Shown in pieces: positions 8,643 to 17,006 of a stretch of DNA of 42,176 bases (positions are counted from its first letter, which is position 1; each line of letters starts with the position of its first letter). Both the position numbers and the translations under genes were made by a program. The notes beneath the pieces were generated by a model. That model was given only the letters and a program-made list of their open reading frames with translations, was not told the origin of the DNA and did no database searches. The stretch comes from an uncultured Clostridia bacterium (GTDB lineage Bacteria > Bacillota > Clostridia > UBA1381), in the NCBI GenBank assembly GCA_944391225.1, contig CALXSS010000012.1, positions 1 to 42,176 on the forward strand, given 5' to 3'.

Positions 8643-9443
8643 TTACGGCTGCTTTCCGATGTAAGCAAGGATACCGCCGTCAACATATACAACGTGACCG
8701 TTTACGAAGTTTGAAGCATCTGATGCAAGGAATACTGCCGGTCCCATAAGGTCTTCCGGTGTTCCCCATCTTGCAGCAGGTGTCTTAGCGATAATAAACT
8801 GGTCAAACGGATGTCTTGAACCGTCCGGCTGGATCTCGCGGAGCGGAGCTGTCTGCGGTGTAGCTATGTATCCAGGTCCTATACCGTTACACTGGATGTT
8901 GTGCTCGCCATACTCTGAGCAGATGTTTCTTGTAAGCATCTTAAGACCGCCCTTAGCAGCAGCATAAGCTGATACTGTTTCTCTGCCAAGCTCTGACATC
9001 ATTGAGCAGATGTTTATGATCTTACCGTGACCCTTCTTGATCATGCTCGGTATAACTGCCTTTGATACGATAAACGGAGCGTTAAGGTCAACGTCGATTA
9101 CCTGACGGAATTCATCAGCTGTCATATCGCACATTGGGATTCTCTTGATAATACCAGCGTTGTTTACGAGAATATCTATAACGCCAACTTCAGCCTCGAT
9201 CTTAGCTACCATATCCTGAACCATAGCCTCGTTTGTTACGTCGCAAACATAACCCTTAGCGTCGATTCCGTCTGCCTCATACGATGCAAGACCCTTATCA
9301 ACAAATTCCTGCTTAATGTCGCAGAATACTATCTTTGCGCCTGCTGATGCGTATGCTGATGCGATAGCATAGCCGATTCCATATGAAGCTCCTGTTATAA
9401 GAGCGACTTTGCCTTCAAGGCTGAAATCCTTTAAAATATCCAT
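8643..9443 (-). CDS. SDR oxidoreductase, gluconate 5-dehydrogenase / 2-keto-3-deoxygluconate dehydrogenase type
   Basis: A cytosolic NAD(P)-dependent short-chain dehydrogenase of 266 residues. The Rossmann motif TGASYGIGYAIA is near residue 19, NNAG is present, and the catalytic set is Ser in ICSMMSELG with YxxxK in SAYAAAKGG. The C-terminal half (PGYIATPQTAPLREIQPDG; HPFDQFIIAKTPAARWG) is very like Streptococcus suis gluconate 5-dehydrogenase as I remember it. Close relatives in streptococci (DhuD) act on the deoxy-keto acid from unsaturated uronates, so the in vivo substrate could be either. ATG 9443 follows AAAGGAGGAT; an upstream in-frame extension has no such site. It sits about 100 bases after a VOC gene and has its own -10 element. 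Confidence 0.88.
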   Translation of the reverse strand: MDILKDFSLEGKVALITGASYGIGYAIASAYASAGAKIVFCDIKQEFVDKGLASYEADGIDAKGYVCDVTNEAMVQDMVAKIEAEVGVIDILVNNAGIIKRIPMCDMTADEFRQVIDVDLNAPFIVSKAVIPSMIKKGHGKIINICSMMSELGRETVSAYAAAKGGLKMLTRNICSEYGEHNIQCNGIGPGYIATPQTAPLREIQPDGSRHPFDQFIIAKTPAARWGTPEDLMGPAVFLASDASNFVNGHVVYVDGGILAYIGKQP

Positions 9444-9472
9444 TTCTAAAAATCCTCCTTTTATTTTCCCAT

Positions 9473-9504
9473 TGACAAACCTGTCAGTTATAAATACCAT
9501 TATA
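9473..9504 (-). promoter_or_regulatory. -10 element and palindromic operator candidate of the SDR gene
   Basis: Minus-strand TATAAT (9504-9499) lies upstream of the SDR ribosome binding site; no good -35 hexamer is visible at 17 bases. Just downstream, TGACA-4-TGTCA (9473-9486) is a perfect inverted repeat positioned at about +6 to +20, where a repressor could act. The regulator is unknown. Confidence 0.45.
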
Positions 9505-9545
9505 CGGGAATTATTAAATATTTAATAATAAATTATTAACTCAGA

Positions 9546-9938
9546 TCATGAAAGCGGTTCCGGTCTGTAGATCAGATGAGCAAAATTGCCCTCAATGTCC
9601 CTGAACCAGTATGTCTTTAATCCCTTTGCATTTACCGATACATCATGTACCTCACAAACGCGCTCGTCTGCCTTGAGCATAGGAACTATCTCATCAAATG
9701 CCTCAGATGTAACTCCGAATGCCAGATGACGCAGTCCTGCTGACTTTTCAACATCCTCGGGCTTGTCCGCCTGAGCTGTAACAAACTCGATCATGCTGCC
9801 GTCCTCGAACTGCAGGAAATATGTACCCTTGCCGTTATCATAAACTACCTTGCCGCCGAACATCTTCATATACCAGTCCTTGAGCGCGGCTGTATCATAT
9901 GATACTATAGCAGTATGCTCTATTCCTATAATAGCCAT
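9546..9938 (-). CDS. VOC family protein (glyoxalase/dioxygenase superfamily)
   Basis: A single vicinal-oxygen-chelate domain of 130 residues with two beta-alpha-beta-beta-beta modules. Likely metal ligands sit in IEHTAIV, MIEFVT, LRHLAFGV and DIEGNFAHLIY, giving the H/E/H/E pattern of glyoxalase-type proteins. The reaction cannot be assigned; small members include lactoylglutathione-lyase-like enzymes and resistance proteins. The start at 9938 follows AAGGAGTGAT. It has its own consensus-like promoter (10005-10033) and is followed by the SDR gene, so a shared sugar-acid or aldehyde role is possible but inferred. Confidence 0.85.
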   Translation of the reverse strand: MAIIGIEHTAIVSYDTAALKDWYMKMFGGKVVYDNGKGTYFLQFEDGSMIEFVTAQADKPEDVEKSAGLRHLAFGVTSEAFDEIVPMLKADERVCEVHDVSVNAKGLKTYWFRDIEGNFAHLIYRPEPLS

Positions 9939-10004
9939 TGGTCTATCACTCCTTTTCTTTGCACAGACCGCCTGTCGGCGTCAATGCTGTACTCTTATAT
10001 ATAT

Positions 10005-10033
10005 ATTATACCATAAAACACATTAAATTTCAA
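10005..10033 (-). promoter_or_regulatory. Promoter of the VOC gene
   Basis: Minus-strand TTGAAA (10033-10028), 17-base spacer, TATAAT (10010-10005). The leader to the start codon is about 60 bases. Confidence 0.8.
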
Positions 10034-10093
10034 GAAGTGTTTAGTTATTTATATCAATAATTTTTCACAAAAGCCTATTATATTTTTGTCCAT

Positions 10094-10123
10094 AAAAATA
10101 CACCTCATGATTGAGGTGTATTT
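10094..10123 (-). terminator. Terminator of the lipoprotein gene
   Basis: Arms AAATACACCTCA (10096-10107) and TGAGGTGTATTT (10112-10123) form a 12-bp perfect stem with a 4-base loop; T residues follow on the minus strand. It closes the run that begins upstream with transketolase. Confidence 0.85.
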
Positions 10124-10145
10124 CTTCCGAACCGTTACAAATATG

Positions 10146-10724
10146 CTATCTGATCACATTATCAGATGAATTTCCGACTGCCTCGCTTGGTATAGCGTTT
10201 TCTACCGCTACAGCAGCCGCTGCCGCGAGATTTATAAGAGTATTTTTCTGATTTTCATCATTGCCCGAGCCGGCGCTTATTCTGATATAACAGCCGCGCG
10301 TATATACATTTATATACGGAAATGCAATATAGCATGCGGAACCAATACCATCTACATTTATCTGATCCGATCTTGTGATCCTGTTATACTCATAGTCATT
10401 CCATACATCCGACGTTGAGAGCGTGTCCGAAAACTGCTCTATGGACACCGATACCGAATCCCCCTGACCTATCGGCTCAGATACGTATGTTACAGTCAGC
10501 GTTTTACCGTCATCTACGATCCCCTCGTCTGACATGCGCATCGTATTATTCGCGATTGATGCCGCTGTTTCCACTGTTATAAGCGTATCCGGACTTATCC
10601 TCGATATCGCGGCAATATTATTATTGTTTTGCTGCTCAGTCTCTCCGCCGCCGCATGATGCGAGCGCAAATGTCATAGCAGCACATACTATTCCGGAAAT
10701 CAATCTTTTTATAGTAACCTTCAT
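10146..10724 (-). CDS. Small secreted lipoprotein of unknown function
   Basis: A 192-residue exported protein with a lipoprotein signal peptide. A basic start (MKVTIKR) and hydrophobic core end in the lipobox LASC with Cys24, followed by GGG and an Asn-rich linker that would hold the domain off the membrane. The mature part has no domain I recognise; it looks like an alpha/beta fold with two cysteines late in the chain. ATG 10724 is preferred because ATGGAGGTTGCT, containing GGAGG, immediately precedes it, which makes the ATG at 10736 part of the binding site. It lies 29 bases after the transketolase C-terminal subunit gene and is probably cotranscribed. Confidence 0.75.
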   Translation of the reverse strand: MKVTIKRLISGIVCAAMTFALASCGGGETEQQNNNNIAAISRISPDTLITVETAASIANNTMRMSDEGIVDDGKTLTVTYVSEPIGQGDSVSVSIEQFSDTLSTSDVWNDYEYNRITRSDQINVDGIGSACYIAFPYINVYTRGCYIRISAGSGNDENQKNTLINLAAAAAVAVENAIPSEAVGNSSDNVIR

Positions 10725-10753
10725 AGCAACCTCCATAACGATTTAATACAGTA

Positions 10754-11683
10754 TTATTTCATCGCAATAGCAGCCTTTGCCTGCTCAACGATATTCTCAG
10801 CTGTGAGTCCGTACTCCTTGAAAAGCTCGTTCGGTTTGCCTGATCTGCCGTATCTGTCTGTTCCGATTATTTTTACAGGGCACGGCGCATTAGCGCATAC
10901 TACCTCAGTAACCGCGCTGCCGAGTCCGCCCATAATATAGTGCTCCTCAGCTGTAACTATAGCGCCTGTTTCTTTTGCAGCCTTTGTTATTATTTCCTCA
11001 TCTATAGGCTTTATTGTGTGGATATTTATTACACGTGCATCTATGCCGTCAGCCTTGAGCATGTCCGCAGCCTTGAGAGCCTCCTGAACCATAAGACCAG
11101 TTGCAATGATAGCAACATCGTTTCCGTCCTTAAGCTGTACGCCCTTGCCCAGCTCGAACTTATAATCCTCGCCGTTTACGTCCTCTACTGCAAGCCTGCC
11201 AAATCTCATGTAAACAGGACCGTCATGCTCTATTGCCGCCTTTACTGCAAGCTGAGCCTCAATATCATCAGCCGGGTTGATAACCACCATGCCCGGAATA
11301 GTTCTCATTAACGCAATATCCTCAAGACACTGATGTGATGCTCCGTCCTCACCTACTGATATACCTGCATGTGTTGCGCCGATCTTTACGTTAAGCTTTG
11401 TGTAGCCTATCGAGTTTCTTACCTGCTCAAAAGCACGTCCTGCCGCGAACATAGCGAAAGTCGATGCGAATGCTGTCTTGCCGCATGCAGCAAGTCCGGC
11501 TGCAACGCACATCATATCAGCCTCAGCAATACCGCAGTTTATAAAACGCTCCGGATATACCTTCTTAAAGGTATCTGTCTTTGTTGATTTTGAAAGGTCA
11601 GCGTCAAGAACAACGATATTCTCATCATTGCCGTACTTGACCAACGCTTCTCCGTATGATACTCTTGTAGCCTTCTTTGCCAT
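10754..11683 (-). CDS. Transketolase, C-terminal subunit
   Basis: The pyrimidine-binding plus C-terminal half of a split transketolase (309 residues), which moves two-carbon ketol units between sugar phosphates in the pentose phosphate pathway. Blocks INCGIAEADMMCVAAGLA, FASTFAMFAAGRAFEQVR and GATHAGISVGEDGASHQ are typical, including the catalytic Glu in GIAEA. It overlaps the N-terminal subunit gene by one base (TAATG), so the two halves are translationally coupled and must assemble to act. Two-gene transketolases are common in Firmicutes and archaea; this is not a frameshift. Confidence 0.95.
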   Translation of the reverse strand: MAKKATRVSYGEALVKYGNDENIVVLDADLSKSTKTDTFKKVYPERFINCGIAEADMMCVAAGLAACGKTAFASTFAMFAAGRAFEQVRNSIGYTKLNVKIGATHAGISVGEDGASHQCLEDIALMRTIPGMVVINPADDIEAQLAVKAAIEHDGPVYMRFGRLAVEDVNGEDYKFELGKGVQLKDGNDVAIIATGLMVQEALKAADMLKADGIDARVINIHTIKPIDEEIITKAAKETGAIVTAEEHYIMGGLGSAVTEVVCANAPCPVKIIGTDRYGRSGKPNELFKEYGLTAENIVEQAKAAIAMK

Positions 11684-12531
11684 TATAACATCGCCTCCAG
11701 TTCCGCAATTTTCGCATCCAGCTCTGCTATAGCCTGATTATACTGCTCCTCATTTGGCGCTGATCCGTGCCATGCAGCCTGATTTTCCATGAATGATACG
11801 TTCTTACCCTTTACCGACTTCATTATGATCGCCGTCGGCTTGCCCTTGCACTGCTTAGCAGCCTCGATAGCCTCATAGAGCTCGTTGAAGTCGTGAGCGC
11901 TTGCGTGGATAACATTCCAGCCGAATGCCTCAAACTTTGCGTCGATAGGAGTAGGGTTCATTACCTTTGTGATGTCTCCGTCGATCTGAAGTCCGTTGTT
12001 ATCAACAAATACTGTGAAATTGTCAAGCTTGTAGTGGGGCGCGAACATTGCCTGCTCCCATACCTGTCCTTCTTCAAGCTCACCGTCGCCCAGAATAGAA
12101 TATACTCTGTAGTCCTTATTGTCCAGCTTAGCAGCCAGCGCCATACCGCCTGCAACACATACGCCCTGACCAAGCGAGCCTGTTGACATGTCTACGCCCG
12201 GCACCTTGTTCATATCGGGATGTCCCTGAAGGTAACTGCTGATGCTTCTGAATGTTGCAACATCCTCTACCGGGAAGTAACCGCGTTCAGCCAGAGTTCC
12301 GTACAGAGCCGGAGCTGTGTGTCCCTTTGACAGCACAAATCTGTCTCGATCCGGATTCTTTGGATCCTTCGGATCCACATTCATTACTTCAAAGTAAAGT
12401 AGTGTGAGAACATCTGCGATCGAAAGCGAACCGCCCGGATGTCCCGACTGTGCGTTGTATACTGCCGTTAAAGCATTCTTACGCACTCTGTTTGCGATGA
12501 CAGCTAATTCTGTAGCTCTTTTTGCATCCAT
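11683..12531 (-). CDS. Transketolase, N-terminal subunit
   Basis: The thiamine-diphosphate-binding half (282 residues) of the split transketolase. The cofactor signature GDGELEEGQVWEQAMFAPHY running to VDNNGLQIDG is intact, as are SGHPGGSLSIADVLTLLY and LSKGHTAPALYGTLAERG. The start at 12531 follows AAGGAGGAAT. It lies 64 bases after mrnC on the same strand. I saw no clean promoter in the gap, so it may belong to the cysE-cysS-mrnC transcript. Confidence 0.95.
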   Translation of the reverse strand: MDAKRATELAVIANRVRKNALTAVYNAQSGHPGGSLSIADVLTLLYFEVMNVDPKDPKNPDRDRFVLSKGHTAPALYGTLAERGYFPVEDVATFRSISSYLQGHPDMNKVPGVDMSTGSLGQGVCVAGGMALAAKLDNKDYRVYSILGDGELEEGQVWEQAMFAPHYKLDNFTVFVDNNGLQIDGDITKVMNPTPIDAKFEAFGWNVIHASAHDFNELYEAIEAAKQCKGKPTAIIMKSVKGKNVSFMENQAAWHGSAPNEEQYNQAIAELDAKIAELEAML

Positions 12532-12595
12532 TATAATTAATTCCTCCTTGAGTATTTATAAAATATAGCAACCGCTTATTGCCAATTGCATATTT

Positions 12596-13009
12596 TCACT
12601 TGCACTCTGCGATGTTTCCCGATACCGCATTGAACGACTTTTCCATAAGCTCGTTCATTCTCTCGGTCTTTCCTCCTACGTACAGCCAGCCCATCAGAGC
12701 TTCAAAGCCCGTTGCGCGTCTGTATTCGCCTACATCGGCATTTTTCGGCACTGTATAGGATTTTGTATTCCTGCCGCGCTTATATGCCGCCAATTCCTCC
12801 TCGCTAAGCTCTGGCTCTATATGCTTTACTGCCTCTGACTGTCCGTGTGCTTGAACATATCTGATAGCCCTTACGTGCATCTTGTGCGCGCTCAGACCTC
12901 CATGCTCGGATATTATCCTTGACCTTACGTAGACATCGTACAGCGAATCCCCTATATACGCAAGTACGAGCGGATTATAATCGTTTGGTCTCTGTGTGAA
13001 CTCTATCAT
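12596..13009 (-). CDS. mrnC: Mini-ribonuclease III
   Basis: A dsRNA-binding-domain-free RNase III that matures 23S rRNA ends in Firmicutes; 137 residues. The catalytic helix [14 protein letters not shown] carries the conserved acidic residues, and the second acidic motif is in [37 protein letters not shown] is family-typical. ATG 13009 overlaps the cysS stop as ATGA and has GGAG nine bases upstream; a GTG 15 bases earlier also keeps the frame. The cysS-mrnC neighbourhood is conserved in Firmicutes and supports the call. Confidence 0.95.
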   Translation of the reverse strand: MIEFTQRPNDYNPLVLAYIGDSLYDVYVRSRIISEHGGLSAHKMHVRAIRYVQAHGQSEAVKHIEPELSEEELAAYKRGRNTKSYTVPKNADVGEYRRATGFEALMGWLYVGGKTERMNELMEKSFNAVSGNIAECK

Positions 13010-14397
13010 TCGGCTATGCTCCACTTTACGCCGTCGGGCGTATCCTTAAGAACAATATTCATCTCTCTGAGCTTATCCCTGATAGCGTCTGCCTTTGCCC
13101 AGTCCTTTGCCTTTCTTGCCGCGCTGCGCTCCTCGATAAGCCTTTCGACCTCAGCGTCAAGCGACTTGTCTTTTTCCTTTGTGAACAGTCCAAGCACTCC
13201 GCCAAGCTCACGTATCATTGACAGCGCGTAATTTATTATCTCTTTTCCTCCAGCGCTCGTGATCTCAGTATTTGCTATATATACTATATCAAATATAGCC
13301 GCAATAGCGTCGGCAGTATTGAGATCGTCATCCATTGCCGCCATGAACTTTGCGCGACATTCGTCTATCTTTGCCTTTACCTCTGTATCCGCCGCCTTAT
13401 CCTCTGCGCTTTCGAGTATAAATTCCAGATTATCTATACATTCATATACTCTCTCGACAGCAGATTTTGCCTGTTCCATAAGCGTATCCGAGAAGTTTAT
13501 CGGATTCCTGTAATGAGCTGAGAGCATGAAGAACCTTATTACCTCGCCGTCATACTTCTTCCTTATATCCCTTACTGTAAAGAAATTGCCGAGCGATTTG
13601 CTCATTTTCTGATTGTTTATATTAATATATCCATTGTGCATCCAATAACGCGAAAACGGCTTGCAGGTCGCGCATTCGCTCTGAGCTATCTCGTTCTCAT
13701 GATGCGGGAATATAAGATCCTGACCGCCTGAGTGAAGATCTATAGTCTCGCCCAAATACTTGTTTGCCATAGCGCTGCACTCTATGTGCCAGCCCGGTCT
13801 GCCCTCGCCCCAGGGGCTTTCCCAGAAAGGCTCGCCCTCCTTTTTAGCCTTCCAGAGCGCAAAATCCATAGGATCGTTTTTATGCTCGTTTACATCTATT
13901 CTCGCGCCTGCCTCCAGATCCTCAAGCGGCTGCTTTGAAAGCTTTCCATATTCGCCGAATTTTTTCGTGGCAAAATATACGTTTCCATCTACCTCATAGG
14001 CATAGCCATTATCAATAAGCTTCTGTACCACATCTATTATTGCATCTATATTCTCGGTCGCTTTTGGATGAACAGTTGCAGGACGCACGCCTATTGCCTG
14101 AGCATCCTCAAAATATTCCTTGATAAATCTTTCGCCCAGCTCCTTAACTGTGATGCCCTCCTCGTTGGCGCGCTTTATCATCTTATCATCTATATCGGTA
14201 AAATTCTGAACAAAGCTCACAGTATAGCCTATATATTCCAGATAACGGCGCATAGTATCAAATATTATGAATGGGCGCGCGTTTCCAATATGGAAATAAT
14301 CATATACTGTAGGTCCGCAGGAATACATCTTTACATTATTTTTATCCTGCGGTATGAATTCCTCTTTCTTTCTTGTCAATGTATTATATATTCTCAT
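13006..14397 (-). CDS. cysS: Cysteinyl-tRNA synthetase
   Basis: Class I aminoacyl-tRNA synthetase that charges tRNA-Cys; 463 residues, normal length. The HIGH-type motif is FHIGN near residue 36 and the KMSKS motif is QKMSKSLGN. Zinc ligands are expected from the Cys in [10 protein letters not shown], the Cys in GWHIECSAM and HHENE. It overlaps cysE upstream by 14 bases and mrnC downstream by 4, so the three genes form one translationally coupled unit. No T-box leader precedes the unit. Confidence 0.98.
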   Translation of the reverse strand: MRIYNTLTRKKEEFIPQDKNNVKMYSCGPTVYDYFHIGNARPFIIFDTMRRYLEYIGYTVSFVQNFTDIDDKMIKRANEEGITVKELGERFIKEYFEDAQAIGVRPATVHPKATENIDAIIDVVQKLIDNGYAYEVDGNVYFATKKFGEYGKLSKQPLEDLEAGARIDVNEHKNDPMDFALWKAKKEGEPFWESPWGEGRPGWHIECSAMANKYLGETIDLHSGGQDLIFPHHENEIAQSECATCKPFSRYWMHNGYININNQKMSKSLGNFFTVRDIRKKYDGEVIRFFMLSAHYRNPINFSDTLMEQAKSAVERVYECIDNLEFILESAEDKAADTEVKAKIDECRAKFMAAMDDDLNTADAIAAIFDIVYIANTEITSAGGKEIINYALSMIRELGGVLGLFTKEKDKSLDAEVERLIEERSAARKAKDWAKADAIRDKLREMNIVLKDTPDGVKWSIAE

Positions 14398-15037
14398 TTT
14401 TCCCAGCCTCTTTTAATTTATCTATTTCTGCTTTAAGCTCATCTATTTTCTCATTAAGCATGCTTATCTGCTGCGCAACAGGATCGGGGATGCGTACCTG
14501 ATCCAGATCATATACCCGCGCTCCGCCGCGGCTGACTACCTTTGCCGGAACGCCGACTGCAGTCGAGTCTGCCGGAACCTCTGATAAGACTACCGCTCCG
14601 GCGGCAATCTTAGAATTATCGCCCACGCTGAACGGTCCGAGCACCTTTGCGCCTGAGCCTATCATGACATTATTGCCTATGGTCGGATGACGCTTTCCGC
14701 ACTCCTTTCCCGTACCGCCGAGCGTTACGCCCTGGTATATGGTGCAGTTATCGCCTATTTCAGTTGTCTCGCCTATTACCACGCCCATACCGTGATCTAT
14801 AAGCAGCCCCCTGCCTATCCTTGCTGCAGGATGTATCTCCACTCCTGTCATAAAACGCGAAAACTGCGAGATAAGCCTTGCAATAAATTTCATTTTATGC
14901 CTGTAAAACCAATGCGCCGCTCTATGCCACATAACAGCATGAAAGCCCGAATAGAGAAAAAACACCTCAGCGCCGTTGCGCGCGGCAGGATCTCTATCCA
15001 TTATTGATCTTATATCATTCCTTAACGTCGTGAACAA
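14384..15037 (-). CDS. cysE: Serine O-acetyltransferase
   Basis: Acetylates L-serine with acetyl-CoA, the first step of cysteine synthesis. A helical N-terminal part (about 1-65) is followed by a left-handed beta-helix of hexapeptide repeats ([57 protein letters not shown]). Active-site His lies in IDHGMG. The last 40 residues form a short coiled coil. TTG 15037 is the likely start: an in-frame TGA lies nine codons upstream and GAAAGG is nine bases before it. It heads the cysE-cysS-mrnC run behind a consensus-like promoter. Confidence 0.95.
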   Translation of the reverse strand: MFTTLRNDIRSIMDRDPAARNGAEVFFLYSGFHAVMWHRAAHWFYRHKMKFIARLISQFSRFMTGVEIHPAARIGRGLLIDHGMGVVIGETTEIGDNCTIYQGVTLGGTGKECGKRHPTIGNNVMIGSGAKVLGPFSVGDNSKIAAGAVVLSEVPADSTAVGVPAKVVSRGGARVYDLDQVRIPDPVAQQISMLNEKIDELKAEIDKLKEAGKNENI

Positions 15038-15079
15038 ATTATCAAACCTTTCATTTTCTATTCAACAACTTCTCTATTC

Positions 15080-15108
15080 ATTATATCATCTTATGCAAAA
15101 AAAAACAA
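15080..15108 (-). promoter_or_regulatory. Promoter of cysE-cysS-mrnC
   Basis: Minus-strand TTGTTT (15108-15103), 17-base spacer, TATAAT (15085-15080). The leader is only about 35 bases, too short for a T-box. Confidence 0.7.
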
Positions 15109-15120
15109 CTGTTTTATAAA

Positions 15121-15139
15121 AAAATATCGTTGATATTTT
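15121..15139. repeat. 8-bp inverted repeat between divergent cysE and dtxR-type promoters
   Basis: AAAATATC (15121-15128) and GATATTTT (15132-15139) are perfectly complementary around GTT. It lies upstream of the -35 boxes of both genes. It could be an activator or repressor site; no regulator can be named. Confidence 0.4.
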
Positions 15140-15159
15140 GATGTTTTTGCAATTATTAC

Positions 15160-15188
15160 TTGAAATTGCTGTTAGGTTGTGCTAAAAT
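15160..15188 (+). promoter_or_regulatory. Promoter of the DtxR-type gene with an embedded DtxR-box-like site
   Basis: TTGAAA (15160-15165), 17-base spacer, TAAAAT (15183-15188). TTAGGTTGTGCTAA (15172-15185) overlaps the spacer and -10. It matches 11 of 14 positions of the first part of the classical DtxR consensus TTAGGTTAGCCTAACCTAA and keeps the TTAG-6-CTAA spacing. Confidence 0.65.
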
Positions 15189-15279
15189 ACATTTAATAGC
15201 TTTATCAGAGTTTCAGTAACTAACCAGAGTTTTAATAAAGACGATCAGCCGCAACTACGCGGCAGAAAGGATTATTGAT

Positions 15280-15651
15280 ATGAAATTACTTGAGTCCGGT
15301 GAAATGTATCTTGAAACGATATTGATTCTGAAAAATAAATACGGATATGTACGTTCAATAGACATTGCGCGCGAAATGAACTATTCAAAGCCGAGCGTTT
15401 CAAGAGCCATTGCTTTGCTTAGAGACGATGGCTATGTAGAAAACGATCCGCACGGCATGATCCTGCTTACCGAAAAAGGGCTTGAAATAGCTGAAAAAAT
15501 CTATGACCGACATAAGACGCTTACAAAATACCTTATCTTACTCGGAGTGAGCGAAGAGACCGCCCAGCAAGACGCATGCAAAATTGAGCATGTTATCAGC
15601 GATGAAAGCTTTAACAAGATAAAGGAGCTTATTCCTGATCCATTAAAATAA
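15280..15651 (+). CDS. DtxR/MntR family metal-dependent transcriptional regulator
   Basis: A metal-responsive repressor of 123 residues with an N-terminal winged helix (SIDIAREMNYSKPSVSRAIALL) and a dimerisation/metal-binding domain (HKTLTKYLILLGVSEETAQQDACKIEHVISDE). It lacks the C-terminal SH3-like domain of DtxR, like the compact MntR form. By alignment from memory the primary-site ligands are Met9, Cys100, Glu103 and His104, the DtxR/IdeR (iron) pattern rather than the MntR Asp/Glu pattern; His78 would belong to the ancillary site. No metal transporter is adjacent. GAAAGGA precedes ATG 15280. The DtxR-box-like sequence in its promoter suggests self-control. Confidence 0.9.
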   Translation: MKLLESGEMYLETILILKNKYGYVRSIDIAREMNYSKPSVSRAIALLRDDGYVENDPHGMILLTEKGLEIAEKIYDRHKTLTKYLILLGVSEETAQQDACKIEHVISDESFNKIKELIPDPLK

Positions 15652-15712
15652 AAAGGCGCTGCCGCAAATGAATGCTTTGAAAATGCTCATTTGCAGCGGC
15701 GTCTTTCTCTTT
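15652..15712. terminator. Bidirectional terminator between the DtxR-type and hemolysin-III genes
   Basis: Twenty-base arms (15652-15671 and 15687-15706) pair with two G-U wobbles and one mismatch; a T-rich tract follows on the plus strand and an A-run precedes it. It separates converging genes. Confidence 0.8.
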
Positions 15713-15714
15713 TA

Positions 15715-16353
15715 TCAAAGACAATATTCAAAAATAAAGAAATAATGAAGTATACTTCCGCATAAAACAAATATATGCCATATAAAGTGCATATATTCCA
15801 GCTTTTTGTTCTTATAAAAGATTATGCCCAGCGTATACATTGCTCCTCCGCCCGCAAGCAGCAGTATTCCTTTTAGATCAACCGCCGCAACAACTGTTTT
15901 TATACTTATTATTATCGACCAGCCCATTATAACATAAAGGCACATGGACAGTTTTTTCCATCGTTCAAGATCTATTGAATTTAATACTATCCCGGCAACC
16001 GCGCAAACAGAGTTTATACCGAATAAACACCACCCGAACGTTCCCTTTATAAGACACAGCGATATAGGTATATAGCTGCCGAGTATCAGCAGGAATATAG
16101 AGCAATGGTCAAATATCCTGAGCACCTTTTTAGCCGTAACATTAGTTACTGAATGATACAATGTAGAAAAAAGATACAGAATAATAAGACTTGCGCCGTA
16201 CAATGCCACACTTGTCACTGACAGCGCTCCCGCAAATAGCGCTGCTTTAACCACTATTACCGCCGTGCCCGCCAACGCAAGCGCCGCTCCAGCCCCGTGC
16301 GATATTGAATTGGCTATTTCTTCTCCTAAAGTCTGTTCCTTGCTCCTTCTCAT
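15715..16353 (-). CDS. Hemolysin III family membrane protein (PAQR-like)
   Basis: An integral membrane protein of the YqfA/hemolysin-III branch of the PAQR superfamily; 212 residues with about seven membrane segments. Characteristic pieces are NSISHGAGAAL near the start, FSTLYHSV, LRIFDHCSIFLLILGSY and the C-terminal YMHFIWHIFVLCGSILHYF, with the histidines that bind zinc in this superfamily. Despite the name a cytolytic role is not established for most members. The start follows AAGGAGGTTTTAACT. A strong promoter lies at 16389-16417. Confidence 0.92.
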   Translation of the reverse strand: MRRSKEQTLGEEIANSISHGAGAALALAGTAVIVVKAALFAGALSVTSVALYGASLIILYLFSTLYHSVTNVTAKKVLRIFDHCSIFLLILGSYIPISLCLIKGTFGWCLFGINSVCAVAGIVLNSIDLERWKKLSMCLYVIMGWSIIISIKTVVAAVDLKGILLLAGGGAMYTLGIIFYKNKKLEYMHFIWHIFVLCGSILHYFFIFEYCL

Positions 16354-16388
16354 AGTTAAAACCTCCTTGATATCTGTTATTGGATACT

Positions 16389-16417
16389 ATGTTATCACAT
16401 CTTTTATATTTTGTCAA
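16389..16417 (-). promoter_or_regulatory. Promoter of the hemolysin-III family gene, with flanking TGTTATCA repeats
   Basis: Minus-strand TTGACA (16417-16412), 17-base spacer, TAACAT (16394-16389). The octamer TGTTATCA occurs twice on the plus strand, at 16390-16397 over the -10 and at 16426-16433 upstream of the -35, 36 bases apart. Confidence 0.75.
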
Positions 16418-16458
16418 CACTTATTTGTTATCAAATATATGTTTTTTTATATTATATC

Positions 16459-16487
16459 TTGATTTTATCAATATTATGTGATATAAT
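16459..16487 (+). promoter_or_regulatory. Promoter of the DUF1836 gene
   Basis: TTGATT (16459-16464), 17-base spacer, TATAAT (16482-16487), 30 bases before the start codon. Confidence 0.75.
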
Positions 16488-16517
16488 CTAAAACAGAATC
16501 AATTAAGGAGCTATGCT

Positions 16518-17006
16518 ATGGAACTATACGAAAAAACTGACTGCATTTTCCCTCACTGGAATGACTTTCCTGATGTAGGTCTGTACATGGATCAGGTAGT
16601 CGAGTTAGTGAACAAATATCTTTCTGGCTTTCCCGCTTTTTCCGGAGATGACAAGCAGATAACCTCGTCAATGATAAACAACTATGTAAAGTCAAAAGCG
16701 GTGCCGGCGCCGGAAAAAAAGAGGTATTCAAGAGTTCATCTTGCCTATATCATGATCATATGCACTCTCAAGCAGACCTTTAGCCTATCTGTTATTCAAA
16801 GCCTGATAAGCGGCAAAACAAATGATGAAATACGAATTATATATGAAAGCTTTGCCGCACATCAGCAGGCGGCATATTCAAAGGCTGCTGAAGATATTCT
16901 GAGCGCTTATAAAAACAGTGAAAACAAGCACGATATTATCCTCGATCTTGTTACCGATGTAAACATAAGAAAAAATATCGCCGAAATGCTGTCTAAGGAA
17001 AATTAA
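16518..17006 (+). CDS. DUF1836 domain protein, probable MerR-like DNA-binding regulator
   Basis: A 162-residue cytoplasmic protein of the DUF1836 family, common in Clostridia and bacilli. Family-typical stretches are the ITSSMINNYVKSKAVPAPEKKRYSR helix-turn-helix part (about 48-72) and HLAYIMIICTLKQTFSLSVIQSL. Function is not established; the N-terminal part resembles MerR-type winged helices. AAGGAG lies seven bases before ATG 16518. It is monocistronic, between its own promoter and the terminator at 17005-17044. Confidence 0.85.
   Translation: MELYEKTDCIFPHWNDFPDVGLYMDQVVELVNKYLSGFPAFSGDDKQITSSMINNYVKSKAVPAPEKKRYSRVHLAYIMIICTLKQTFSLSVIQSLISGKTNDEIRIIYESFAAHQQAAYSKAAEDILSAYKNSENKHDIILDLVTDVNIRKNIAEMLSKEN

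Noticed and set aside
10754..12531. Frameshifted transketolase gene
   Set aside because: The two frames overlap by one base as TAATG, each has complete domain boundaries, and split transketolases are a known natural form.
15040..15200. T-box leader before cysE
   Set aside because: The promoter lies only about 40 bases from the start codon and no specifier or T-box core is present.
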